Assembly: GCA_002483395.1 (NCBI GenBank)
Contig: DLHV01000125.1
Location: forward strand, 6,851 to 12,852
Direction of reading: 5' to 3'
DNA length: 6,002 nt
Source of the DNA: Chloracidobacterium sp. UBA7659
GTDB lineage: Bacteria > Acidobacteriota > Blastocatellia > Pyrinomonadales > Pyrinomonadaceae
The translations under genes were made by a program, and so were the position numbers. Shown one piece after another: positions 1 through 5,902 of this stretch (its first letter is position 1; the number at the start of each line of letters is the position of its first letter). Below the pieces are notes generated by a model. It did not search any database, was not told the origin of the DNA, and saw only the letters and a list, made by a program, of their open reading frames with translations.

Positions 1-362
1 TATTCGCTGCAGGTTTGCGGCTGTTCGGAATCGGCGGCGTGGTCGATACAGAACTTTTTAATCTTTGCGATCTGTTCGGCGGTTAGAAACTCCAGAAGCC
101 TCTTCTTCTCCGATTCCAGGACCACATCTTTATGCGTCTTTGTAAATTTTTTATCGAAAAAGATACGCCATTGATCCTGTGTGAGGCTCATCGGCGTGTA
201 TTCGCCATTTGGTGAATCCTTTGCGTGGCAAACCTTGCAATCAACTTTATAAAGATCCTTTCCGTTCTCGTCCCCAGCGAAACTCGTGACACCGGTGATC
301 GTGGAGGTCATCGCGATGAAACTGATCCAAAGAACGATCGCCATTAATTTTGCTAGATTCAT
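1..362 (-). CDS. Secreted monohaem cytochrome c-like protein (3' end cut by window edge)
   Basis: Start ATG at 362-360, preceded by a strong Shine-Dalgarno (GGAGGT, 367-372). At least 120 codons are visible. The last two bases (TA) could begin a stop or a Tyr codon, so the gene may end one base outside the window. Residues 1 to about 29 look like a signal peptide: Lys5, a hydrophobic core, then VTSFA. One haem-attachment motif CKVCH (Cys42, Cys45, His46) follows soon after. Met58 in YTPMSL is a possible axial ligand; this is inference. The C-terminal part is charged and helical and holds two more cysteines (Cys105, Cys118) in the segment FCIDHAADSEQPQTC. The CxxCH plus export signal indicates a periplasmic c-type cytochrome, probably an electron-transfer subunit, but the partner is unknown. 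No respiratory gene is visible nearby. A non-haem role for the C-terminal cysteines cannot be excluded. Confidence 0.78.
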   Translation of the reverse strand, partial: MNLAKLMAIVLWISFIAMTSTITGVTSFAGDENGKDLYKVDCKVCHAKDSPNGEYTPMSLTQDQWRIFFDKKFTKTHKDVVLESEKKRLLEFLTAEQIAKIKKFCIDHAADSEQPQTCSE

Positions 363-366
363 AATT

Positions 367-372
367 ACCTCC
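367..372 (-). promoter_or_regulatory. Strong ribosome binding site of the cytochrome gene
   Basis: On the minus strand GGAGGT lies four bases before the ATG at 362. It fixes the cytochrome start. Of the genes here, only this one and the SYLF gene have so clear a Shine-Dalgarno. Confidence 0.65.
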
Positions 373-534
373 ATTTAAACTTACTGGCGGGGCGCATGCG
401 TAATCGCGCCTTTTACTACAGCTCAGACGCAATTGGTCTGCCAGAATGAATGGCCAAACGCCGTTCGCCAAAGCCATATCCGTATTGGATAATATGCCGA
501 TATACTCATATATGATTAGCTTGAGAACGAATGG

Positions 535-714
535 ATGCGAAAAATGTCACGGTTTACCGCGAAATATTCGGCAGTGTCATTGTCCCGGAAAGCTGGAAGG
601 GCGAATAAGGGTGGCTCGAATTTTGACAGAGAATATGCCGAACTCTACCAGCGGCAGTTACCAGCGGACTGGAGGCGCGAATTAGGTCATGACGCCAAAT
701 CTAGTAAAGATTAA
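535..714 (+). CDS. Possible small ORF or gene remnant, 59 codons, unknown function
   Basis: An ATG at 535 opens a 59-codon frame ending in TAA at 712-714. The product is basic at the N-terminus (MRKMSRFTAKYS) and has an amphipathic, protein-like second half (FDREYAELYQRQLPADWRRE) followed by a polar tail. The ribosome-binding signal is weak: only GAG nine bases before the ATG. Other frames through the same DNA are also open, including 446-685 with a CEKCH string and a short frame from ATG 531. The region may therefore be a decayed gene whose frame has shifted, or chance. I recognise no family. It is listed because its composition looks more like protein than the alternatives do, not because function is shown. 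Confidence 0.2.
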   Translation: MRKMSRFTAKYSAVSLSRKAGRANKGGSNFDREYAELYQRQLPADWRRELGHDAKSSKD

Positions 715-813
715 TTACTTAAACCGCTTGATTCAAAATCGTGATCGTCAAATTGTATTTATATCGTCGAATCCCGCGATTTCATGTTGATGACCGTTTT
801 TATTGCCAATATT

Positions 814-2505
814 TTATTGAACTTTCAAAACCCAGCCTTTCGGATCAACGACGGGAACGGTACCGGTGAAACTTACCGTTGCCTGGCCGTTTTTCAATTC
901 AACCCGTCGGGTTTTGCCGTTTACTTCAACATCTACAGGCATTGGGAAAGGCAAATTGTTCGGCGTTTCCCACGTCAGCGACATGACCTGATCGTGTGAG
1001 CCCGATGAAGCACTGTCAATGGTGATCGCGGTTACCAGTTTCGGCAGTTTCGGTTGTCTCAAATACAGTTCGAAAAACCAGTCGAGGTCCATTTTGGATT
1101 CTTGTTCGGCGATGTTCAGGAAATCGTCGGTGTTTACCAATCTTGCCTGACGGCCGTCGGTGACAGCCTCCATTTCCTTGGTCGGGTAGCACATCCGGCG
1201 TAATGAGCGGAAAAATGCTTCGTCGCCGATCAGGTATCGCAGAGTGTGAAGTACGACAGCGCCTTTGCCGTAGATGTCGCCGTCGCTTTTCAAGTAATCC
1301 GGTTCGGCCATATAGACCTGATAGGAGATCTTCGGTTCACGCGGGGCGACGGGCTGCATGTTTCGGGTGCGGGCCGCCCGGCCGCGCATTGCTTCGAAAT
1401 ATGCATCCTTGCCCTTTATCTCTTCAAGGTAGAGCGTATCCATAAATGACTGAAAGCCCTCGTGTATCCAGAAATCGCGCCAGTCGCTCGCGGTAACGAG
1501 ATTAGACCACCACTCGTGGCCGAATTCGTGCAGCATTAGCCAATCGAAACCGTCTTCGTTGTACTGAAACTTGTTGCCGTACGCGATATGCGTCGAATGC
1601 TCCATGCCGAGATGCGGCGTTTCGACAATGCCGAGCTTCTGCGAACGAAACGGGAACGGGCCTAAATACTTCTCAAAAAATGCGTTGTATTTCTTGGTTT
1701 CGTTGATCAATTTCGGCCCCTTTTCAAAACTTTCGGGCAGAATATAAAACTCCATAGGAATCATTTCGCCGGTTATACTCTTAACGCTGTCTTTGATTAC
1801 ACGATACGGCGCGGCGTTGAACAGGATCGAATAATTCGGAATCGGGTTCGTCATTCGCCAAATATATGTAGAGGTGCCATCGTGGTTCTTCGCCGTGCTC
1901 TCGAGCTTGCCCGGGCCGACTGCGACAAGCGGGTCAGGAACCGTGACGCGCATAGTCGCGGTAGAAGCCTTATCTGAAGGATGATCCTTGACCGGAAACA
2001 CCAGGTCGGCACCGTCGTTCTGAAGCGCGACGGAGATCCAGTCGGAGCCGTCTCCAGTTTTCTTCCACATAAAACCACCGATCCAAGGCGGCCGCGGCGC
2101 TTCGCGCGGGATGCCGGAATAACTGATGATGGTTTCAAACATCTCGCCCGGCTGCTTTGTCGCCGGAAAGTATATCCAGATCTTCCCTTCCTTCCGTTCA
2201 TATTTGAGCGCGGCCTGTTTGCCGCCCGCTTCGCTGTAAACCCGGCCTATCGTGTACGGCGTGTCCAGATCGAGAACGATTACGTTTGTCGGAATGACGA
2301 TTTTCGCAGTCATTACCGTAATGCCGGAGATCGTCTTCGTTTTCGGATCGACCTTTAAGGTTATGTCGTAAGCCTGAACGTCGTAGGCCGCCTGTTCAAA
2401 CATCAGAGGGCCGCCGGTTTCGGTCGGACGGATGCCGAGTTCGCGTTGGGCAAATGAACTAACGACGAAAAGAAGAAGGGCGGCGAGTATTGAGATTTTT
2501 TTCAT
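814..2505 (-). CDS. Secreted M1-family zinc metallopeptidase (aminopeptidase N-like)
   Basis: 563 residues. A signal peptide spans residues 1-19 (MKKISILAALLLFVVSSFA, cleavage before Gln20), so the enzyme probably acts in the periplasm or outside the cell. An N-terminal beta-rich domain (about 40-235) is followed by the catalytic domain. The zinc site is complete: HEFGH at 326-330 and Glu349 eighteen residues later in WIHEGF. The exopeptidase loop, GAMEN in classic M1 enzymes, reads LGMEHS here (299-304), keeping Glu302. Tyr412 in YGKGAVVLHTLR fits the catalytic tyrosine. A short beta domain (about 490-563) ends the protein, making it much shorter than E. coli PepN (about 870 residues) and close to leukotriene-A4-hydrolase size. 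Family knowledge implies removal of N-terminal amino acids from peptides; the true substrate is unknown. No clear Shine-Dalgarno precedes ATG 2505, but the signal peptide supports this start. It is transcribed divergently from the cyclophilin gene. Confidence 0.93.
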   Translation of the reverse strand: MKKISILAALLLFVVSSFAQRELGIRPTETGGPLMFEQAAYDVQAYDITLKVDPKTKTISGITVMTAKIVIPTNVIVLDLDTPYTIGRVYSEAGGKQAALKYERKEGKIWIYFPATKQPGEMFETIISYSGIPREAPRPPWIGGFMWKKTGDGSDWISVALQNDGADLVFPVKDHPSDKASTATMRVTVPDPLVAVGPGKLESTAKNHDGTSTYIWRMTNPIPNYSILFNAAPYRVIKDSVKSITGEMIPMEFYILPESFEKGPKLINETKKYNAFFEKYLGPFPFRSQKLGIVETPHLGMEHSTHIAYGNKFQYNEDGFDWLMLHEFGHEWWSNLVTASDWRDFWIHEGFQSFMDTLYLEEIKGKDAYFEAMRGRAARTRNMQPVAPREPKISYQVYMAEPDYLKSDGDIYGKGAVVLHTLRYLIGDEAFFRSLRRMCYPTKEMEAVTDGRQARLVNTDDFLNIAEQESKMDLDWFFELYLRQPKLPKLVTAITIDSASSGSHDQVMSLTWETPNNLPFPMPVDVEVNGKTRRVELKNGQATVSFTGTVPVVDPKGWVLKVQ

Positions 2506-2547
2506 AATTTACTGTCTGTGGCGTCGAAAAGAACCCGGCAGCGGACG

Positions 2548-2564
2548 CAGGTGGTTCTGACCTG
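2548..2564. promoter_or_regulatory. Possible operator dyad in the divergent spacer
   Basis: CAGGT-N7-ACCTG is a perfect 5-bp inverted repeat, 43 bases upstream of the peptidase ATG and 59 bases upstream of the preferred cyclophilin ATG. The position suits a regulator acting on one or both divergent genes. A dyad this short is expected by chance a few times in 6 kb, so the call is weak. I found no convincing -35/-10 pair around it. Confidence 0.2.
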
Positions 2565-2623
2565 TTTGGTTTATGCTAAAAACACTTTACACGCGATTCG
2601 GTTTATCTGAAAATGTATATGAA

Positions 2624-3294
2624 ATGCTTAAGAAAGCGATCCCGGTTTTTATAATATTCGCCGCTCTTGCCGCGGCCGCAAATTCGCAGCCGCCTCCGCG
2701 CGAGCCCGTAAAGATCAACTCCAGGCCGGCCCCGAAGCCGGCGGTTGTCAAGGGCGAGCCGTTCGATAAAGCCGACGTTAAAACGATGGCGGCGCAATGC
2801 GTTGCGCTCGACACCGAGGCCGGCCTGATCGAGCTTGAGATGTTTCCGGAAAGCGCTTCGGAATCGGTGCGAAATTTTCTGAATCTTTCCGCGACAGGCC
2901 TGTTCGATACGACGACATTCAGCCGTGTCGTACCGGGTTTTGTTATCCAGGGCGGCAATATTTGGACGCGTGAAAAAATGACCGCGCAGATCGATCAAAG
3001 AGCCCGCCGCACTATTCCCGACGAACCAAACAAAATTCTCCACGAACGCGGCATTCTCTCAATGGCACGCCCGACCGAACCGAATGGCGCGACGACGAAT
3101 TTTTTATTTTGGTTGATTCCGCACCGAGCCTTGATGGCAGTTTCGCGGCTTTTGGCCGAGTGACAAAAGGAATGGACGTTGTCGACGCGATAAACAAAAC
3201 AAAGGTCGAGGGCGATAAACCTGAAAAGCCGGTGAAGATCAGGAAGGCGAGTGTTGTCGTATGCACACCGGTACCGGGCAATTCGCCTAACTAA
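2624..3294 (+). CDS. Exported cyclophilin-type peptidyl-prolyl isomerase, frame broken by apparent -1 frameshift
   Basis: The product would catalyse cis-trans isomerisation at prolines and help fold exported proteins. From ATG 2624, residues 1-20 form a signal peptide (MLKKAIPVFIIFAALAAAAN), then a Pro-rich linker, then the cyclophilin fold from about residue 58. FSRVVPGFVIQGG carries the catalytic Arg101, Phe106 and Gln109. After PNGATTNF (zero frame to 3103) the reading stops making sense and ends at TGA 3161-3163. The rest of the domain (LVDSAPSLDGSFAAFGRVTK, then GMDVVDAI) continues in the -1 frame to TAA 3292-3294. The joined product is 223 residues, a normal size for an exported cyclophilin. 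Truncation would remove the core strand carrying the FFI motif, so the short form is unlikely to work. An upstream in-frame ATG at 2573 would add 17 residues before the signal peptide and is less likely. Causes could be sequencing error, mutation or programmed slippage. No strong Shine-Dalgarno is seen at either start. Confidence 0.8.
3100..3106 (+). other. Slippery heptamer T TTT TTA at the cyclophilin frameshift
   Basis: The zero frame reads AAT TTT TTA, so the heptamer is in X XXY YYZ phase. A -1 slip here makes the next codon ATT (3106-3108) and restores the cyclophilin frame. U UUU UUA is the HIV-1 gag-pol slip sequence. Only weak structure follows: TTGGT/ACCGA at 3109-3127, and CGGC/GCCG at 3146-3158, which is too far away. 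Loss of one T from a seven-T run would look the same. Confidence 0.45.
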
Positions 3295-3670
3295 TTTCCT
3301 TGGCAAATGCAAGAACATGACCGTCCGCGTCGACAGCGTAAGCCGCACGATGCCCCCAATCGCGTTCGATCATTGGGCTTATCTCGCGGGCACCGGCAGC
3401 AAGAGCACGTGCATGATACGCGTCCGGGTCATTTACAACCAGATAGACTTCGGCTCGCGGAACCCTATGAGCGAGAGACGGATGTTCTATCCGACCGCCA
3501 AAAAGTCTTGCCGCTCCCTCTTCCGGCATTAAACCAAGAACAGTGTTATCGCCCAATCGAAACTCCGTCATTCCAGGTACGTTTAGGTCCGGCGGCCTTC
3601 CGAGCACTTCCGAATAAAAGGCCGTGCCTTTTTGTTGATCCGCGACATATAAAATAAAGTGCGTTCTCAT
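3287..3670 (-). CDS. VOC superfamily protein (glyoxalase/bleomycin-resistance/dioxygenase fold)
   Basis: 127 residues, one vicinal-oxygen-chelate module made of two beta-alpha-beta-beta-beta halves. The first half starts at RTHFILYVADQQKGTAFYSE and the second around AEVYLVVNDPDAYHARALAA. The closing signature is DWGHRAAYAVDADGHVLAFA. Candidate metal ligands by family position are His4, Glu74, His118 and Glu125; this assignment is inference. VOC proteins bind a metal and act on small molecules, as glyoxalases, dioxygenases, isomerases or drug-binding proteins, and the sequence does not say which. ATG 3670 is preferred because it falls 7 bases after the stop of the upstream TPR gene and gives a standard domain start. 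A TTG at 3688 would add 6 residues and overlap that gene by 11 bases. The 3' end overlaps the convergent cyclophilin end by 8 bases (3287-3294). Confidence 0.88.
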   Translation of the reverse strand: MRTHFILYVADQQKGTAFYSEVLGRPPDLNVPGMTEFRLGDNTVLGLMPEEGAARLFGGRIEHPSLAHRVPRAEVYLVVNDPDAYHARALAAGAREISPMIERDWGHRAAYAVDADGHVLAFAKEIS

Positions 3671-3677
3671 CGTTCGA

Positions 3678-3995
3678 TCATTCCGCAAAATCCAAATCCA
3701 ACGTCATGCGATACTCATTCGCCATCGACGGATGGCCGTGAGCCATTGCTACATCTATGCCTTTTTTGTAGATCTCGATGGCCTTTTCGCGCTTCCCGGA
3801 TAGTTCGTAGGCTTTGGCGAGCGTGCCGTATGCGTTGCCTTCGTCGTCGGCTTTTGCGAGGTACGCGTCGAGGACGGCGATCACATCTGCGTGTCGGCCG
3901 ATCTTTTCGTATTCCTTGGCGAGCCCGAACATCACAATTGTATTGTCCGGATCGGCCTCGAGCATCTGTCTAAAGACTTCTATTCTGTTGGTCAT
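3678..3995 (-). CDS. Small tetratricopeptide-repeat protein
   Basis: 105 residues from ATG 3995, no signal peptide, so probably cytosolic. Two TPR-like helix pairs are visible. The first runs through TIVMFGLAKEYEKIGRHADV and the second through GNAYGTLAKAYELSGKREKA, each with the typical small and aromatic positions (Ala/Gly, Tyr). A short helix near each end probably caps the array. Proteins of this kind are protein-binding scaffolds with no catalytic residues, and the partner is unknown. It lies 7 bases upstream of the VOC gene on the same strand and is very likely co-transcribed with it. A TTG at 4004 would add three residues; ATG is preferred. The upstream terminator at 4041-4069 means its promoter must lie in the roughly 45 bases before the start, or transcription reads through. 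No clear Shine-Dalgarno is visible. Confidence 0.85.
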   Translation of the reverse strand: MTNRIEVFRQMLEADPDNTIVMFGLAKEYEKIGRHADVIAVLDAYLAKADDEGNAYGTLAKAYELSGKREKAIEIYKKGIDVAMAHGHPSMANEYRMTLDLDFAE

Positions 3996-4040
3996 AACGG
4001 TCAACTTAACATCGCGAGGCCGGGTTTACAAAAACACAAA

Positions 4041-4069
4041 GACGCCGTTATCGAAACGGCGCCTTTTTT
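4041..4069. terminator. Bidirectional rho-independent terminator
   Basis: A perfect 7-bp GC-rich stem, CGCCGTT (4043-4049) and AACGGCG (4055-4061), closes a 5-base loop. One mismatch and a further G-C pair lie outside it. On the plus strand six T follow (4064-4069). On the minus strand the stem is followed by TCTTTGTGTTTTT. It begins 20 bases beyond the stop of the SYLF gene, whose minus-strand transcript it should end. It also shields that gene from any antisense plus-strand transcript running past the cyclophilin. Confidence 0.85.
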
Positions 4070-4088
4070 GAGGGGAAAGGGAAGCCGA

Positions 4089-4802
4089 TCATTTGACGTA
4101 ATCTGCAACCGTTTCGGAAAATTTGCGAAGCTGCTCGGGTGCTTCGGATGCAAGCACCGGTGTGCTGCCAAGTATCTGAGCGGCCGATTTTTCGTAGACG
4201 GCCTGGTTCATGTCCTGGTCCTGCGATATGACGACACCTTTCAGTGCAATCCCGGCAAAAAGCCCTTTGCTGCGCGAGTATGAAAGGATCTCGGCGTCAA
4301 GCGTAACATTCGTCGAGGCAGCAGCCGTGCGGCCGACCGGCCCGGCGGACACGCTGCCTTCGGCGCCGATCTCGAATTTATCCTGCAGCAAGTTCGAAAT
4401 GCCCTTGTCATTCATAATAAGCAAAACGTAATCGGTTTTTTGCCCGCCGATCTGAGCACCGACGCTGCCGCCGGCCATGTTCAGAAATGCCGGAGCACTC
4501 CAACCTGTGTCCGTGCGGCGGATCGCAACGCCGTTACCTCCCTGGCCGCCGATAATAAACGCCGCCTTCAATGTGCCTGGAAATACGACTATCGCTTTCG
4601 CTTTTTTCAGCAGATCGCGAGGGATCGATTTTTCGGCGACCTTCATGACCTCATCGATCACATCGGACGCTTTGTCCACACGGTCGACTGCCGCTCTCAA
4701 TTCCTTTCCCTTGTTCTTATCCTTATCCTGCGCGAAGCTGTACGAGCTAAACGCAGCCAAGCTGATCGACAGTAATAATACAATAATAATTTTTGATCTC
4801 AT
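4089..4802 (-). CDS. Secreted SYLF/Ysc84-domain lipid-binding-like protein
   Basis: 237 residues. A signal peptide covers residues 1-24 (ending SSYSFA, cleavage before Gln25). A charged linker (DKDKNKGKE) precedes a helical segment, then the SYLF (Ysc84) domain from about residue 58 to the C-terminus. It opens with IPRDLLKKAKAIVVFPG, continues with the Gly-rich FIIGGQGGNGVAIRR, then W-x-x-P-AFLNMAGGSVGAQIGG, and later the YSRSKGLFAGIALKG signature. The eukaryotic SYLF domain binds phosphoinositides and actin. Bacterial secreted versions are common and poorly understood, so an envelope or lipid-associated role is inference. ATG 4802 is fixed by GGAGGT just upstream. The gene begins 34 bases after the radical SAM stop, on the same strand, so the two may share a transcript, and a strong terminator follows it. 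Confidence 0.92.
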   Translation of the reverse strand: MRSKIIIVLLLSISLAAFSSYSFAQDKDKNKGKELRAAVDRVDKASDVIDEVMKVAEKSIPRDLLKKAKAIVVFPGTLKAAFIIGGQGGNGVAIRRTDTGWSAPAFLNMAGGSVGAQIGGQKTDYVLLIMNDKGISNLLQDKFEIGAEGSVSAGPVGRTAAASTNVTLDAEILSYSRSKGLFAGIALKGVVISQDQDMNQAVYEKSAAQILGSTPVLASEAPEQLRKFSETVADYVK

Positions 4803-4806
4803 TGTA

Positions 4807-4812
4807 ACCTCC
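4807..4812 (-). promoter_or_regulatory. Strong ribosome binding site of the SYLF gene
   Basis: Minus-strand GGAGGT lies four bases before ATG 4802 and sits inside the 34-base gap after the radical SAM stop. It gives the SYLF gene its own efficient initiation even if the two genes are co-transcribed. Confidence 0.65.
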
Positions 4813-4836
4813 GTGGATTGTATTGAGAACGCGCCG

Positions 4837-5850
4837 CTAAAACAGTGTTTGTTGGACCGGAGGCGTTGCTACGACTGCCTCGACTGGTGTTTCATGTTGT
4901 CTAAATCCAAGACGGCGGGAGTGAAATTCAAAAAGCTTTTTCGTCACTTCCCATTGCTCGGTCTTGCCTGTACCGCGTTCCTTGTAAGTTCGATGCCGCA
5001 AACTGCCGCCGCGTTCGCGCTTCATTGTGTTGATGATCTTTGTAACGCGGGTAAGCGGAAGGCGTTCGTGCATCTTTTCTACAAAATACGCCTCGATCGA
5101 ATCGGTGTCGAGGTGCAACATCGACATAAATGCCCGCGTTGCCCCTGCTTCCTTCGCCCGTTCGAGGAGGCCGGGAATGTCCGACTCGTTATACCCGGGA
5201 ATGATCGGTGCAACTCCGATGCCGACCTCAATCCCGGCGTCCGCGATCTGCCGCATGGCCCGAAAACGGGCTTCGGGCACGGGAGTGTATGGCTCGAACG
5301 GGTTCGATTTTTCTTTTGTCAAAAATGGTAGCGAGAAAAATACAGATACTTTTTTTAGTTTTTTCAGAACATCTATGTCGCGGGTGACAAGTGGGCTCTT
5401 TGTAATTACACCGACCGGAACCTGGAATTCGGCACAGACTTCGAGACATTTGCGGGTGAGCTGATATTCGGCTTCGAGCGGCAGATAAGGGTCAGTCGCG
5501 AACGAAAAATCGAGATGCGGCATCTTGTCGCGGGTTTTCTTCAATTCCTGTCTGAGCAGCACTGGCGTATTCGGTTTGACTACGATCTTTGTCTCGAAAT
5601 CCGTGCCCGCACCGTAGCCAAGGTATTCATGATACTGCCGTGCGAAACAATAGGTGCAGCCGTGAATGCATCCGCGATAGCAATTCACGGTATATCGCCA
5701 CCCGCCTTCCCAATCCGACGCGAAGGCTTTTGTGATGACCTTCTTCGTTGCCGTTTCTTCTAAGATCTCCAGCCTAGTCGGCGGCGGCTCGCCGACGTAT
5801 TCGGCGGAGTAGCGGTTGTAGGGATTGGGAGGGTTGATAATGTGTCGCAT
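4837..5850 (-). CDS. Radical SAM protein of the PA0069/Rv2578c type (spore photoproduct lyase-like)
   Basis: 337 residues from ATG 5850; cytosolic. The 4Fe-4S/SAM motif is intact: CIHGCTYC (Cys61, Cys65, Cys68) within NCYRGCIHGCTYCFAR. It is followed by the family hallmark HEYLG, then FATDPYLPLEAEYQLTR, VITKSP and GIGVAPIIPG along the barrel. The tail ends in QQTLF, like relatives that end in a short hydrophobic motif. Members resemble spore photoproduct lyase, but their reaction is not established; do not read this as proven DNA repair. A further ATG at 5922 would add 24 residues, but that extension lies largely in hairpin-rich repeat DNA, has no Shine-Dalgarno, and encodes a sequence unlike a domain start, whereas RHIINPPNPYNRY fits one. 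No Shine-Dalgarno is clear at 5850 either. The SYLF gene follows after 34 bases on the same strand. Confidence 0.9.
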   Translation of the reverse strand: MRHIINPPNPYNRYSAEYVGEPPPTRLEILEETATKKVITKAFASDWEGGWRYTVNCYRGCIHGCTYCFARQYHEYLGYGAGTDFETKIVVKPNTPVLLRQELKKTRDKMPHLDFSFATDPYLPLEAEYQLTRKCLEVCAEFQVPVGVITKSPLVTRDIDVLKKLKKVSVFFSLPFLTKEKSNPFEPYTPVPEARFRAMRQIADAGIEVGIGVAPIIPGYNESDIPGLLERAKEAGATRAFMSMLHLDTDSIEAYFVEKMHERLPLTRVTKIINTMKRERGGSLRHRTYKERGTGKTEQWEVTKKLFEFHSRRLGFRQHETPVEAVVATPPVQQTLF

Positions 5851-5902
5851 AGACGCAACAATAATGCATCCGCAAGAAAAAAGCAAGATTCCGCCCGGGA
5901 AC

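Larger units (their letters stand above)
363..813. other. Intergenic stretch without a convincing gene
   Basis: These 451 bases separate the cytochrome start from the peptidase stop. The part next to the cytochrome gene (363-445) is its leader and promoter region. It holds two dyads: GGCGC-N10-GCGCC at 391-410, and CAGAC-N7-GTCTG at 424-440. I could not place a convincing -35/-10 pair. The middle contains competing short frames, of which 535-714 looks most protein-like. The last 100 bases or so are AT-rich. I see no good hairpin-plus-U-tract terminator for the peptidase gene, which ends at 814. Confidence 0.5.

Noticed and set aside
391..414. GGCGC-N10-GCGCC followed by TTTT as a plus-strand terminator
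   Set aside because: The stem is only 5 bp, the loop is 10 bases, the T-run is short, and no plus-strand gene ends there. It more likely belongs to the cytochrome leader, or is chance.
1203..1449. Plus-strand open frames inside the peptidase gene
   Set aside because: They are antisense to a gene with full catalytic motifs, lack initiation signals and have low-complexity Arg/Cys-rich products.
2573..2623. Upstream ATG at 2573 as the cyclophilin start
   Set aside because: It would place 17 extra residues before a well-formed signal peptide starting at 2624, and it has no Shine-Dalgarno.
2587..3043. Minus-strand open frames opposite the cyclophilin gene
   Set aside because: They lie opposite conserved cyclophilin motifs and have no recognisable motif or ribosome binding site.
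3146..3158. CGGC-TTTTG-GCCG hairpin as stimulator of the cyclophilin frameshift
   Set aside because: It is only 4 bp and about 40 bases downstream of the heptamer, too weak and too far for a usual stimulatory structure.
4477..5331. Long plus-strand open frame (284 codons) spanning the SYLF and radical SAM genes
   Set aside because: It is antisense to two clearly conserved genes and crosses their junction; the product shows no domain logic. GC-biased codon use on the opposite strand explains it.
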